64,000 nt of DNA from Candidatus Hydrothermus pacificus. Lineage in GTDB: Bacteria > Hydrothermota > Hydrothermia > Hydrothermales > Hydrothermaceae. Below are positions 53,141 to 62,144 of this stretch, one piece after another. Under the pieces are notes generated by a model. The model made no database searches. It was not told the DNA's origin and saw only the letters and a program-made list of their open reading frames with translations. Position numbers and translations under genes: made by a program. Location: the NCBI GenBank assembly GCA_002011615.1, contig MTOH01000011.1, positions 62,001-126,000 of the forward strand. Direction: 5' to 3'. The number at the start of each line of letters is the position of its first letter. The stretch's first letter is position 1.

Positions 53141-54088
53141 CTATCCTGCTTTTCTTATTTCTTCTTCAAGAGCAGGAACTATCTCAAAAAGGTCTCCGAT
53201 TATACCATAATCAGCAATTTCAAAAATAGGAGCATTTGGGTCCTTGTTTATTGCAACAATCACTTTTGATGTTCTCATACCTGCAAGATGCTGCATTGCT
53301 CCTGAAATACCACATGCTATATAAAGAGAAGGAGAAACAGTTTTACCGGTCTGACCAACCTGATGAGAATGGTCAATCCAGCCTGCATCAACAGCTGCTC
53401 TGGACGCACCCAGAGCAGCCTTTAAAACTCTGGCAAGCTTTCTCAGGGGTTCAAACCCCTGTGGTCCTCCCACACCTCTACCACCAGAAACAATTATATC
53501 AGCCTCTGTAACGTCAGGTTCTTCTTCTTCCTTTGGCTTCAAATCCTTCAACTTCAGTCTGTCAACATCTTCTATCTCTTTTTCCTCAACATCGCCTTTA
53601 CCCTCTTTTTCAACAACCTGAAAAACATTTGGTCTTATAACAACCACAACCTTCTCTCTTAAAAGTTCTTCCCACACATAAGCCTTACCAGCAAAAACAG
53701 GTCTTTTAACATGCACCTTATCACCTTCTATTTTAAAATCAACTATCTCTTCTCCAAAAGATGCAGAAATTTTAGCACATATTCTTGCAGCAAGGTCCCT
53801 TCCATTAATTGTGCTTCCACATATAAAAAGATTTATATTTTCTGATTCAATCTTTTCCTGTATGAGTTTTGTAAAAGTTTCTGGTATGTAAAGATTTTGT
53901 CCTTTAAAATAATATACCTTATCAGCACCTTTTGATAAAAGTCTTTCAGGGTTTTCAATTTCACCAAACAAAAAGGCAAATGTTTTTCCACTCTTTTCAG
54001 AAGCAATTTTTGAAACGCCACCAAGGGCTTCCAGAGAAACTTTTTTAAATTCTTTTCCATCGTGTTCAACGAAAACACCTGTATTCAT
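53141..54088 (-). CDS. etfA: Electron transfer flavoprotein alpha subunit
   Basis: A 315-residue ETF alpha subunit. The FAD-binding C-terminal domain has SGGRGVGGPQGFEPLRKLARVLKAALGASRAAVD, SHQVGQTGKTVSPSLYIACGISGAMQHLAGM and INKDPNAPIFEIADYGIIGDL, all diagnostic. ETF shuttles electrons from acyl-CoA dehydrogenases and similar flavoproteins to the quinone pool or, in bifurcating forms, to ferredoxin. Which form this is cannot be read from the visible residues. It follows etfB by 13 nt, and a 3-hydroxyacyl-CoA dehydrogenase gene lies 9 kb away. Confidence 0.96.
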   Translation of the reverse strand: MNTGVFVEHDGKEFKKVSLEALGGVSKIASEKSGKTFAFLFGEIENPERLLSKGADKVYYFKGQNLYIPETFTKLIQEKIESENINLFICGSTINGRDLAARICAKISASFGEEIVDFKIEGDKVHVKRPVFAGKAYVWEELLREKVVVVIRPNVFQVVEKEGKGDVEEKEIEDVDRLKLKDLKPKEEEEPDVTEADIIVSGGRGVGGPQGFEPLRKLARVLKAALGASRAAVDAGWIDHSHQVGQTGKTVSPSLYIACGISGAMQHLAGMRTSKVIVAINKDPNAPIFEIADYGIIGDLFEIVPALEEEIRKAG

Positions 54089-54101
54089 CTTCTCCTCCTT
54101 T

Positions 54102-54860
54102 TTAAATAATCTTTGATTCTTCTTTTAAAAGTTTTACAAGCTCTTTTACATTGTCAGGAAAAGGCAGGTCTATTATCTTACCCTTTTTTCTTTCCGGTGG
54201 TGGTTCATAGCTCAGGATATTTGTAGAATTTGCAGGCAGGTTCGATATCTCATTAACATCCACTGGCTTTTTCTTTGCCATCATAACACCCCTTAAAGAG
54301 GGAAACCTGGGTTCAAACTTTGCTTTTTCAAAACTTATTATAAGAGGTGACCGGGCTTCAATTATTTCAACCCCATATTCTGTTTCCCTTTCAAGAACAA
54401 ATCCTGAATCCTTTATCTCCATATTTGTAACACAGGTCTCAAGGGGAAAACCAAGCTTCTCAGAAAGATAAGCGGGAACAAGACCTCTATCATAATCTAC
54501 TGCCTTTTTACCCATAAGGATAAAATCAGGGTTTTCAGATTTCAAATAATCAGAAAGAATATCAGCGGTCTGAACCGAATCAGTAATCTCATCATTCACT
54601 TTGAGAAGCACGCCTCTATCCGCTCCCATTGCAAGAGCATGTCTTATTGTCTCTATTGAGTCTTCAGTGCCACAGGAAACAGCAATAACTTCACCATCTC
54701 CTATTTTTTCTTTTATCCTCAAAGCTGCCTCGGTTGCGTATTCATCATAAGGATTTATCACATAGGGCAACCCCTCTCTGTCTATACCTGTCCTGTCAGA
54801 TTTTACTCTCAGTGGAACGCCTGTATCAGGGACTCTTTTCACCGTAACAAAAATTTTCAT
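54102..54860 (-). CDS. etfB: Electron transfer flavoprotein beta subunit
   Basis: A 252-residue ETF beta subunit. It has the N-terminal VKRVPDTGVPLRV, NPYDEYATEAALRIKEKIG, the AMP-binding-type GADRGVLLKV region, and the recognition-loop-like FILMGKKAVDYDRGLVPAYLSEKLGFP. It pairs with EtfA to form the flavoprotein that carries electrons from beta-oxidation-type dehydrogenases. It overlaps the glyS stop by 4 nt (54857-54860), a coupling with tRNA synthetase genes that is unusual for an ETF. Confidence 0.95.
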   Translation of the reverse strand: MKIFVTVKRVPDTGVPLRVKSDRTGIDREGLPYVINPYDEYATEAALRIKEKIGDGEVIAVSCGTEDSIETIRHALAMGADRGVLLKVNDEITDSVQTADILSDYLKSENPDFILMGKKAVDYDRGLVPAYLSEKLGFPLETCVTNMEIKDSGFVLERETEYGVEIIEARSPLIISFEKAKFEPRFPSLRGVMMAKKKPVDVNEISNLPANSTNILSYEPPPERKKGKIIDLPFPDNVKELVKLLKEESKII

Positions 54861-56953
54861 CCTTTACCTCCTTGAATTTCTTCAATTTCTTTATTACTTA
54901 CAACAATTTTTGAAAAATCAGCATACTTGTCAAAAAGTTCTTTTACACTTTCCAGAAGTGCCAGCCTGTTTTTTCTAATTTCAATGTTTTCTGTCATCAC
55001 AAAAACATTGTCAAAGAATCTGTCTATATAGGGCTTAAGCATAAAAAGATATGCTATTGATTTTTCAAACTTTTCTTCGGAAAGACTTTTGAGATATTCA
55101 TCTCTCAATTCTTCGACTTTGCTGTAAAGTTTCTTCTCTTCCTCTTCTTTAAAGAGTGTAACATTAATAAAGGAAGCTGTTTTTTCATTTCTCAATATAT
55201 TCGCGACTCTTTTCTGACCTACAACAACTCCGAGAAAAGTTCTCCTCTCTTTTTTATAATACTCTTCTAACCAGTAGGCTTTTAGATAAATTCTATACAG
55301 GTCATCATCATCTGATGCAATTATAGAATCAACTATATCATATCTTATACCCTTTTTCTCTTCAAGGTATCTGTCATATCTTTTAAATATGTAATCAAGA
55401 ATCTGCTCTTTATTATTTTCTCTCTGGTAAATATCCATCATCTTCTCTGACCATTCTTTTAAAGAGAATCTAAATTTAAAATGGATTAAAAGGTCAAAAA
55501 AACCATAAATTATTTTTCTCATCCCCAGAGGGTCTTTTGAACCTGTAGGTCTGTACCCTTTTAAAAAATAACCTATAAAAGAATCCCACCTATCAATCAA
55601 ACCCAGTATGGCTGATTCCTTAAGCTCGGGCATTGAATCACCAATTGCTCTTGGCTTTAAAAACTCTCTCAGTATTTTTACAACCCTTTCATCCTCCCCC
55701 TGCCTCTTTGCATATTCAGATGCCACAACTCCCTCAAGGAGAGTAAACTCTTTACCATCTTTAATCATTTCGGTAGTTAAATCAGTTCTTGAGAGAAAAA
55801 TCGCTCTTTTTATTGATTCTCTGTGAAGTTCATCGGGCAAATTTATGACCTCAAAAAATCTATCTATCCTGTAAATTTTATCATACACTGTTCCAAGTTC
55901 TTCATCCCAGTAGAGTTCCTTTAAGCTGTCAATTCTCTTTTCAAGGGGAATTTTTAAATCTTCCATCATATAGAATTCCGCATCTTCAAGCCTTGCAATT
56001 AAAACCTTTTCAAGACCCTCAACTATTTTTTCGTATTTGTCTTCGGTATTATTTATAACAGCTATAAAATATGGCAACAGGTTTCCCTCTCTGTCTTCAA
56101 CTGCAAAATATCTCTGGTGAACTCTCATTGCAGTTACTACGAAATCACGGGGCATCTCAAGATACTTCTCAGGAAATTCTCCCATAACAACACCTGGATA
56201 CTCAACAAGACCTGTGACTTCTTCGAGAAGTTCGTCATCATAAAAAAGTACACCTTTCTTCTTTTTCACAAGATTCTTTGCTTTCTTGAGAATAAGAGAT
56301 TTTCTCTGCTCAAAGTCAGGTAAGACAAAGTTCTCCTTCAAAAGTTCTTCATAATCTTTCTCATCGTTTACTCTAATCCATTCATTACCTTTTAATCTAT
56401 TACCTTTTGTTTTCTTTCCTGATTTTATTCCATCTACCTTAAAGTTTATAATCTTTTTATCCATCAAACATAAAATCCACTTTATGGGTCTGGGAAAAAG
56501 AAAAGACCTTCCCCAGTTCATCATCAAGGGAAATTTTAAAGACTTAATAAACTCAGGTAAATTTTCTGAAAGCACATCTCTGGTTGGCAACCCTCCCTTT
56601 TTTATTTTTACCGCAATGTATTCACCTTTACCTTTCTGAACAACAAATAGCTCATTCTTTGAAACTCCTTTACTTTCAGCAAATTTTATTGCAGCGGGCA
56701 GAAATTCGCCTTTTTCATCAATTCCAAATTTTTTGGGTGGTCCCGTAATAACTTCTTCTATTTGTTTCTGTTTATCTGAAAGATTCGCTCTCACAGCCCA
56801 TCTTCTCGGAGTTGAAAATGTTTTTATATTAGAAAATTCTATCAAATTTTCTTCCAGAAACTTCAAAAAATCTATTTTTAAAATCTCTTCACCCTTTTTA
56901 ACAAGGAAAGGTGGCAACTCTTCAAGCCCGATTTCGAGAAGAAAATTCTTCAT
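54857..56953 (-). CDS. glyS: Glycyl-tRNA synthetase beta subunit
   Basis: A 698-residue beta chain of the heterotetrameric alpha2-beta2 glycyl-tRNA synthetase. The N-terminal [21 protein letters not shown] is diagnostic, as is TPRRWAVR, which binds tRNA. The domain [28 protein letters not shown] follows and an HD/DALR-type anticodon region lies at the end. It supplies tRNA recognition while the alpha subunit makes glycyl-AMP. Its 5' end overlaps glyQ by 4 nt, as expected for a glyQS operon. Confidence 0.96.
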   Translation of the reverse strand: MKNFLLEIGLEELPPFLVKKGEEILKIDFLKFLEENLIEFSNIKTFSTPRRWAVRANLSDKQKQIEEVITGPPKKFGIDEKGEFLPAAIKFAESKGVSKNELFVVQKGKGEYIAVKIKKGGLPTRDVLSENLPEFIKSLKFPLMMNWGRSFLFPRPIKWILCLMDKKIINFKVDGIKSGKKTKGNRLKGNEWIRVNDEKDYEELLKENFVLPDFEQRKSLILKKAKNLVKKKKGVLFYDDELLEEVTGLVEYPGVVMGEFPEKYLEMPRDFVVTAMRVHQRYFAVEDREGNLLPYFIAVINNTEDKYEKIVEGLEKVLIARLEDAEFYMMEDLKIPLEKRIDSLKELYWDEELGTVYDKIYRIDRFFEVINLPDELHRESIKRAIFLSRTDLTTEMIKDGKEFTLLEGVVASEYAKRQGEDERVVKILREFLKPRAIGDSMPELKESAILGLIDRWDSFIGYFLKGYRPTGSKDPLGMRKIIYGFFDLLIHFKFRFSLKEWSEKMMDIYQRENNKEQILDYIFKRYDRYLEEKKGIRYDIVDSIIASDDDDLYRIYLKAYWLEEYYKKERRTFLGVVVGQKRVANILRNEKTASFINVTLFKEEEEKKLYSKVEELRDEYLKSLSEEKFEKSIAYLFMLKPYIDRFFDNVFVMTENIEIRKNRLALLESVKELFDKYADFSKIVVSNKEIEEIQGGKG

Positions 56954-57804
56954 TCTACAGTGGCTCCAATTTTTTCAAGATATAGCGAAGCACATTGCTT
57001 TGCATAGTTTCTTATCCTCAGAATTCTCGCATTTCTCTCCTTCGGAGAAAAAGCCCCTCTTGCATCAAGTATATTAAAAATATGAGAAAATCTTACAACA
57101 TTATGATAAGCAGGATAAAGGAGTTTCTTCTCAAGTAAAGTTTTTATCTCTCCTTCTATCTTTATAAATTCTTCCAGATAAATTTCTGCATCAGCAATCT
57201 CATAATAAAATTTTGAAAACTCCTCTTCGTTAATTCTGTAAATATCTCCCCATGTAGTTTCCTTATTCCATTTAATATCAAATATAGAGTCTTTATTCTG
57301 AAGATACATTGTTATTCTTTCAAGACCATAGGTAATCTCACATGTAATAGGATTCAGGTCAAATCCTCCCATCTGTTGAAAATATGTAAACTGGGTTATC
57401 TCCTGCCCATCAAGCCATACCTCCCATCCAACACCCCATGCACCGAGTGTGGGTGACTCCCAGTTATCCTCAACAAATCTTATGTCATGCTCAGAAGGGT
57501 CTATACCAAGAGATTTTAAACTGTCAAGATAAATTTCCTGGACATCATCAGGAGGCGGTTTCAAGATAACCTGAAGCTGATAATACTGGCACACCCTGTT
57601 AGGATTCTGAGCATATCTTGCATCCTTGGGTCTTTTTGAAGGCTCAATATATACACATTTCCATGGGTCTGGTCCAAGACACTTTAAAAATGTTGCAGGG
57701 TTAAATGTGCCCGCCCCCACCTCTGAGTTATAGGGCTGGAATACAAGGCACCCCTTTTTTTTCCAGAAAGTCAAAAGTTTCAATATCACATCCTGAAAAT
57801 ACAT
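56950..57804 (-). CDS. glyQ: Glycyl-tRNA synthetase alpha subunit
   Basis: A 284-residue alpha chain of bacterial-type glycyl-tRNA synthetase, the catalytic class II subunit. [28 protein letters not shown] opens the family signature. [47 protein letters not shown] and [14 protein letters not shown] complete motifs 2 and 3. The ATG at 57804 was chosen. A TTG one codon earlier is in frame, but no Shine-Dalgarno is available for either. The -10 box lies 7 nt before the ATG, which suggests a leaderless start of this long operon. Confidence 0.97.
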   Translation of the reverse strand: MYFQDVILKLLTFWKKKGCLVFQPYNSEVGAGTFNPATFLKCLGPDPWKCVYIEPSKRPKDARYAQNPNRVCQYYQLQVILKPPPDDVQEIYLDSLKSLGIDPSEHDIRFVEDNWESPTLGAWGVGWEVWLDGQEITQFTYFQQMGGFDLNPITCEITYGLERITMYLQNKDSIFDIKWNKETTWGDIYRINEEEFSKFYYEIADAEIYLEEFIKIEGEIKTLLEKKLLYPAYHNVVRFSHIFNILDARGAFSPKERNARILRIRNYAKQCASLYLEKIGATVE

Positions 57805-57811
57805 CAATTAT

Positions 57812-57841
57812 ATTATATAGAAAATTTGGAGCACAGAGCAA
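57812..57841 (-). promoter_or_regulatory. Predicted leaderless promoter of the glyQ operon
   Basis: Minus strand TTGCTC (57836-57841), an 18-nt spacer and TATAAT (57812-57817). The -10 box ends 7 nt before the glyQ ATG. No T-box-like leader fits in the short 5' region, so the synthetase genes are not regulated that way. Confidence 0.5.
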
Positions 57842-57899
57842 ATAAAAGTACAAGGGTAACCACGACACACAACATCTGTGAAAAATTAAGAGGCAAAAC

Positions 57900-58748
57900 T
57901 CAAAACATCCTCCAAATAATTCCCAGACTTATGTTCTCCTTTATCTGAGCTCTCTTTTCCTGTTCTTTATCATAAAAAATCTGAGCATAGATTGAAATCT
58001 GGATATATTTACTCAGTGATACACTCAAGGTATTTTCAAAGTCAATATCAGGCTCTTTCCAGTAATTTTCATAAGGAGTTCCTTTTAAATTTTCAGATTC
58101 TGAATTCAGAAATGCCTTGAATATCCTTAACTTTGTTTCATATAGAAGATTTTTTGCCATTTTAAATTTTCCTGTTGATAGAAATTCAATCCCGCCGTAA
58201 ACCGTAGTTTTTGTCCCTGATAATTTATTCATAAGAGTATCAATCGTTTTCTCAATATGTTCCTTTGCACCAAAACCCACTCTTGCATCAAAATTTCTCC
58301 TTTCATTTTTTATAAGAAATTTTAAAATACCGATGGTTTGAGTAAGGTCAACAGGATGGATGTATCTCACAATCTCAGGATATGAGTTATCATAAAACTG
58401 ACTCAGAAATCGGTTTGAAATATAGGGTGAGACAATCCATCCTGGAGAATAGGTAAGTGTTATCTCATCATCTATTTTATCAGTTGATTTTTGAGGTACT
58501 TCCCAGTCCTCTGTTTCACTGTTCTGGAAATAAGTCTGTCCGAATGCCAGCTTAAGTGAGTTTAAAAGAATTAAATTCTTGCCAGCAGGTCCTTTTAGGT
58601 CAGAATTCAAAAACAAAGTCCATGTTATACTTCCTATATCACCACCCGTCCATGCTGAATTGTAGTAATTCTGGGTAAGGTTCAGTCCCGTATCAAGAGA
58701 CTTTTCCCATCCATTAAAAAGACAAAATAACATTAAAATTTTTAGCAT
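57900..58748 (-). CDS. DUF3078-like outer-membrane beta-barrel protein
   Basis: A 282-residue exported protein resembling DUF3078. It has a short signal (MLKILMLFCLFNG), then SLDTGLNLTQNYYNSAWTGGDIGSITW, the family's beta-strand with an NxxxxxWxxGG core. Alternating hydrophobic and polar strands continue to the end (SLGIIWRMF, aromatic final residue). It is probably a small outer-membrane porin-like barrel of unknown substrate. The ATG at 58748 was chosen because GGAGG lies 5 nt upstream of it. An ATG four codons earlier is part of that Shine-Dalgarno. It is divergent from the FadL-like gene. Confidence 0.8.
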   Translation of the reverse strand: MLKILMLFCLFNGWEKSLDTGLNLTQNYYNSAWTGGDIGSITWTLFLNSDLKGPAGKNLILLNSLKLAFGQTYFQNSETEDWEVPQKSTDKIDDEITLTYSPGWIVSPYISNRFLSQFYDNSYPEIVRYIHPVDLTQTIGILKFLIKNERRNFDARVGFGAKEHIEKTIDTLMNKLSGTKTTVYGGIEFLSTGKFKMAKNLLYETKLRIFKAFLNSESENLKGTPYENYWKEPDIDFENTLSVSLSKYIQISIYAQIFYDKEQEKRAQIKENISLGIIWRMF

Positions 58749-58770
58749 ATAAACCTCCATCTTTATTTTA

Positions 58771-58799
58771 ATTATAATCTATTCATCAAAAAGATTGAA
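58771..58799 (-). promoter_or_regulatory. Predicted promoter of the DUF3078-like gene
   Basis: Minus strand TTCAAT (58794-58799), a 17-nt spacer and a perfect TATAAT (58771-58776), 22 nt before the ATG at 58748. The -35 box is poor. Confidence 0.5.
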
Positions 58800-58833
58800 A
58801 CATGACGCTTAAATTCTTTAAAATTTTTAAAAC

Positions 58834-58849
58834 TTAAAAAGGGTCGGGG
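58834..58849 (+). repeat. Left arm of a 16-bp inverted repeat flanking the FadL-like gene
   Basis: TTAAAAAGGGTCGGGG here is the exact reverse complement of 60117-60132, on the other side of the FadL-like gene. See the finding on this pair. Confidence 0.7.
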
Positions 58850-58906
58850 TTTATTTTTTAATCCCTTGACTATAAAGGGGTGAAAAGTAACCCGGGAGGA
58901 AGGAAT

Positions 58907-60094
58907 ATGAAAAAAATAATTGCTGGAATAGCTCTGGTCTCATTCCTCTATGCAGGAGGATGGGACCATCCTGTCCAGGGAATAAGGGGGCTGGGGATGG
59001 GAGATGCCTATACAGCACTTGCAGAGGATGCGACAGCAATATGGTGGAACCCTGCAGGACTTTCTTTTCAGAAGAGTATGCTTGAAGTAAATGTAGGTGG
59101 AACAGTAGATATGCCAATGCATGTCTGGAAATTTCCTGACCCTGCAAATCCTTCTGCAGAAAAAGAAGCAACTTCAAATCTTGTGAAAATTGTGCCTCAG
59201 GCATTTATTTCCTACAAACTGAACAAGTTCGGTCTGGGTTTCGGATATTATGTTGCATACGGTGGCGGTGGTGTTGACTGGAAAGAAGAAGATGCTGGTA
59301 TGGACATATACTCTGTTCTTGGTGTCATGTCCTTCACCCCAGCATTTTCCTACATGATAAATGAAAAATTCGGAATAGGAGCAAGGATAAACATACTTTA
59401 CGGAACCTATGAAAGCAAAACCAGCATGAGCCAGCCTGTTCAATTTTCTTCAAAAGATGAAGGAAGCGGATGGGCATTTTCAGGAGGTGCAGGAATTCTT
59501 TACAAACCTCTTGATATCCTTTCAGTGGGATTTAATTTCAGGGGACCATTCACATTAAAACCCTCAGGAACCCATACAGAAGATACTCTTGAATTTGACA
59601 CAGAATCAGAGGTTGATTTCCCGATGACTTTCGGGATAGGTTTCGGACTGACCCCGATGCCCAATTTAACACTCGGACTTGACTTTGAATACACAACATG
59701 GTCAACCCTTGATTACTTCATAACCACTGTTAAAACACCCATGGGAGAATCTGTTGACACAACAGAACTTTTATTTGAGGATGCCTTTAAAATAAAGCTG
59801 GGTGGTGAATATGCATTTCCTGAAATTGGTCTCGCATTAAGAACAGGATTCGCTTATGATAAAGCAGCATCTCCTGATTCAACCCTCTCCGCCGGGAATA
59901 TTGACCCTGATAAATTTGTGATTTTCGGCGGAATAGGATATGAAAGGGCAAACTTTGGAATAGATTTATCAATTTTAAAAGCATTCGGCTCAGAGAGAAA
60001 GTATGAGGAAGAGGTTGCACCGGGAGTTACAGTTACAAATAAATACAACATGAACCCCATGGCAATAGGGGTTGCATTAAAGTACAAACTTTAA
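58907..60094 (+). CDS. FadL/OMPP1/TodX-family outer-membrane transporter
   Basis: A 395-residue outer-membrane beta-barrel of the FadL/TodX family, which passes hydrophobic molecules such as long-chain fatty acids. A signal peptide (MKKIIAGIALVSFLYAGG) is followed by the family N-terminus GIRGLGMGDAYTALAEDATAIWWNPAGLSF, whose NPA motif is the classic FadL pattern. Amphipathic strands run to a YKL end with an aromatic close to the C-terminus, suited to the Bam machinery. The ATG at 58907 was chosen because a GGAGG Shine-Dalgarno lies 7 nt upstream. A short hairpin (CCCTT, 7-nt loop, AAGGG) lies just before it. Confidence 0.9.
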   Translation: MKKIIAGIALVSFLYAGGWDHPVQGIRGLGMGDAYTALAEDATAIWWNPAGLSFQKSMLEVNVGGTVDMPMHVWKFPDPANPSAEKEATSNLVKIVPQAFISYKLNKFGLGFGYYVAYGGGGVDWKEEDAGMDIYSVLGVMSFTPAFSYMINEKFGIGARINILYGTYESKTSMSQPVQFSSKDEGSGWAFSGGAGILYKPLDILSVGFNFRGPFTLKPSGTHTEDTLEFDTESEVDFPMTFGIGFGLTPMPNLTLGLDFEYTTWSTLDYFITTVKTPMGESVDTTELLFEDAFKIKLGGEYAFPEIGLALRTGFAYDKAASPDSTLSAGNIDPDKFVIFGGIGYERANFGIDLSILKAFGSERKYEEEVAPGVTVTNKYNMNPMAIGVALKYKL

Positions 60095-60116
60095 AAACTT
60101 AACTTTTAAAATTCAC

Positions 60117-60132
60117 CCCCGACCCTTTTTAA
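60117..60132 (+). repeat. Right arm of the 16-bp inverted repeat flanking the FadL-like gene
   Basis: CCCCGACCCTTTTTAA is the perfect reverse complement of 58834-58849. It lies 22 nt after the stop of the FadL-like gene and just before the GlmU-like gene. Confidence 0.7.
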
Positions 60133-60136
60133 ACAA

Positions 60137-61276
60137 ATGAGAGTTATTTTTTTTGAAGATTTGAGGTATATAAAATTCTGGTTTCCGATTTTCAGATTAA
60201 ATCCCTTTTTCAAACTTTCCTTTTTCAATCCCTTTGTAAAAAACAAAAAATCGTATCTCCTCATAAGGGAAGAGATATTTGAGATTTCAAGAAATTATTT
60301 TAGAAAAGAAAAAATTTTGAAGGAAGTTAATTCAGAAAATGCCTTACTCCTCTCCTCTTTTTTTATACCTGAAAAAATAAAAAACTTTAAAGAAAATACT
60401 ATTTTAGCCTTTAAGAGTGAAAAAGTGGGGATTTTTCTGAAAAGGGCAAAATTTAAAAACCTGAATGAATTACTTGAAGAATTCAATAAAAATTATGATG
60501 AAAAAGAAATAAAAGGAAAATTTATAAATACTCCTTTTAAGTTAATATCCGAATTTGAAGAAATCTTAAATAATTACCTGAATTTGATAAAATCAGAATA
60601 CAAAAGAGTCAGCAAAAACCTTTATTCAAATTCAAAAATTTCAAAAAATGTGGAGATTGATACAAAAAACGGAATAGTTATAATTGAAGAAAATGTTGAA
60701 ATAGAGCCTTTTTCCTTTATAAAGGGACCTGCATTCATAAGAAAAGGAACAATAGTAAAGTCGGGTTCAAAAATTTATTCCTCATACATAGGTCCTGTCT
60801 GCAGAATCGGTGGTGAAGTGGATACATCACTTTTTACGGGATACTCAAACAAGTCTCATCAGGGATTTATAGGACATTCAATCATCGGAGAATGGGTTAA
60901 TCTCGGTGCAATGACAACAAACTCAGATTTAAAAAACAACTATTCAGAGGTAAGGTTAAAGATAAAGGATGAAACGATATCAACAGGCACGGTTAAGTTT
61001 GGAGCAATAATAGGGGACCATGTAAAAACAGGAATAGGAACATTAATACCCACGGGTGCCTATATAGATTTTTTCACAAATATATTTTCAGGGGGGAAAT
61101 TCTGTCCCAAATACATTCCACCCTTTTCATGGGTATCGGATAAAGGAATTGAGGTTTACAAAATAGATAAGGCAATAGAGACTGCAAAGAGGATGATGAA
61201 AAGAAGAAATTTAGAAATGGGAATAGAATATGAAAAAAGAATAAGTAAAATTTTTAAAGAGGAAATTGAAAAGTAA
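60137..61276 (+). CDS. GlmU-like protein with left-handed beta-helix
   Basis: A 379-residue protein whose C-terminal half has hexapeptide repeats (EENVEIEPFSFIKGPAFIRKGTIVKSGSKI and later GHSIIGEWVNLGAMTTNSDLKNNYSEV). This is the left-handed beta-helix of sugar nucleotidyltransferase/acyltransferase proteins. The N-terminal half begins VIFFEDLRYIKFW and lacks the LxGGxGxRM loop of authentic GlmU uridyltransferases. It matches the GlmU-like family described in Bacteroidetes (unknown substrate). An activated-sugar or acyl-transfer role is inferred. No Shine-Dalgarno is visible before the ATG, and the FadL-flanking repeat lies just upstream. Confidence 0.8.
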   Translation: MRVIFFEDLRYIKFWFPIFRLNPFFKLSFFNPFVKNKKSYLLIREEIFEISRNYFRKEKILKEVNSENALLLSSFFIPEKIKNFKENTILAFKSEKVGIFLKRAKFKNLNELLEEFNKNYDEKEIKGKFINTPFKLISEFEEILNNYLNLIKSEYKRVSKNLYSNSKISKNVEIDTKNGIVIIEENVEIEPFSFIKGPAFIRKGTIVKSGSKIYSSYIGPVCRIGGEVDTSLFTGYSNKSHQGFIGHSIIGEWVNLGAMTTNSDLKNNYSEVRLKIKDETISTGTVKFGAIIGDHVKTGIGTLIPTGAYIDFFTNIFSGGKFCPKYIPPFSWVSDKGIEVYKIDKAIETAKRMMKRRNLEMGIEYEKRISKIFKEEIEK

Positions 61277-61294
61277 CAGTGTTTCCTTTATAAT
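61266..61294 (+). promoter_or_regulatory. Strong predicted promoter of the SurA-like lipoprotein gene
   Basis: TTGAAA (61266-61271), a 17-nt spacer and a perfect TATAAT (61289-61294). The -35 box is inside the 3' end of the GlmU-like gene. A GGAGG Shine-Dalgarno follows before the ATG at 61324. Confidence 0.75.
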
Positions 61295-61323
61295 TTTTAT
61301 TTAAAAAATTCTGGAGGATTTTT

Positions 61324-62136
61324 ATGAAAAAAGTTGCAGTAATGATGGTGATGGCTATTGTGTTTTACGCCTGTAAAAAAACAGAACAGCATGGGAAAAC
61401 TCCGCTTGCAAAAGTTGGAAATATTGTGATAACAGAAGAAGAACTAAAATCACAGCTCCCTGAACTTGCCTCACAATTTATGGAAGAAGAACAAAAGTCA
61501 CAAATTCTAAATTTCGGGATAGAAGCAACTGTATTCTATCTTGCTGCAAAAGATGAAGGACTTTTTGAGGACCAGCAAATAAAGGACAAAATAAGATGGA
61601 TGGAAAGACTTTTGATTGCAGATGAGTATTTAAAAAGAAAAGTTCAGTCAGATATAACAGTTACACAAAAAGAAATTGAAGATTTTTATAACCGGTATAA
61701 GAGTGAATTTCAAAAGCAAATTGATATTGCTTATGTTATAGGTAAGAGAAAAGAAGATGTTGAAAAGGCAAGAAAAAGAATGTTGCAAACTACTCCTGTA
61801 AGGGCAATCACAGAATTTCAAAAAAACCCTGATCTGGCTGCCGATATACTGCAGGGACTCAATGTTGGAGGTTTAAGAATATATCCCAGTCTCCCTCAGG
61901 AAATGATAGATGTCATATTCTCTATAAGAGTGGGAGATGTAAGTGAAATAATCCAGATAGCACCTGACCAGTACGGATTCATAAGGATACTTGATGAAAC
62001 AAAAGCAAAAGTGACAAAAGAAGAAGTGATGGAAAATATAAAATCCTTTCTTCTTGTTCAGAAAGCGCAGATAAAAAAAGATTCTATTTTTAATGTCTTA
62101 AAGGAAAAATACAAAGTTGAAATTCTAAATAAATAG
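61324..62136 (+). CDS. SurA/PrsA-like lipoprotein chaperone
   Basis: A 270-residue lipoprotein whose signal ends VFYAC (lipobox Cys at residue 17). It resembles the SurA N-terminal/parvulin-associated group: [23 protein letters not shown], then a helical segment, then [31 protein letters not shown], and a parvulin-like stretch toward the end. The classical parvulin motif (GG-DLG, HI--F) is weak, so prolyl-isomerase activity is uncertain and a chaperone role for outer-membrane proteins is more likely. It precedes the 3-hydroxyacyl-CoA dehydrogenase by 8 nt. Confidence 0.8.
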   Translation: MKKVAVMMVMAIVFYACKKTEQHGKTPLAKVGNIVITEEELKSQLPELASQFMEEEQKSQILNFGIEATVFYLAAKDEGLFEDQQIKDKIRWMERLLIADEYLKRKVQSDITVTQKEIEDFYNRYKSEFQKQIDIAYVIGKRKEDVEKARKRMLQTTPVRAITEFQKNPDLAADILQGLNVGGLRIYPSLPQEMIDVIFSIRVGDVSEIIQIAPDQYGFIRILDETKAKVTKEEVMENIKSFLLVQKAQIKKDSIFNVLKEKYKVEILNK

Positions 62137-62144
62137 GAGGTCTT

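Noticed and set aside
57805-57899. A T-box-type leader before glyQ
   Set aside because: The gap is under 100 nt, contains no specifier hairpin or T-box consensus, and the promoter -10 box lies only 7 nt before the ATG.
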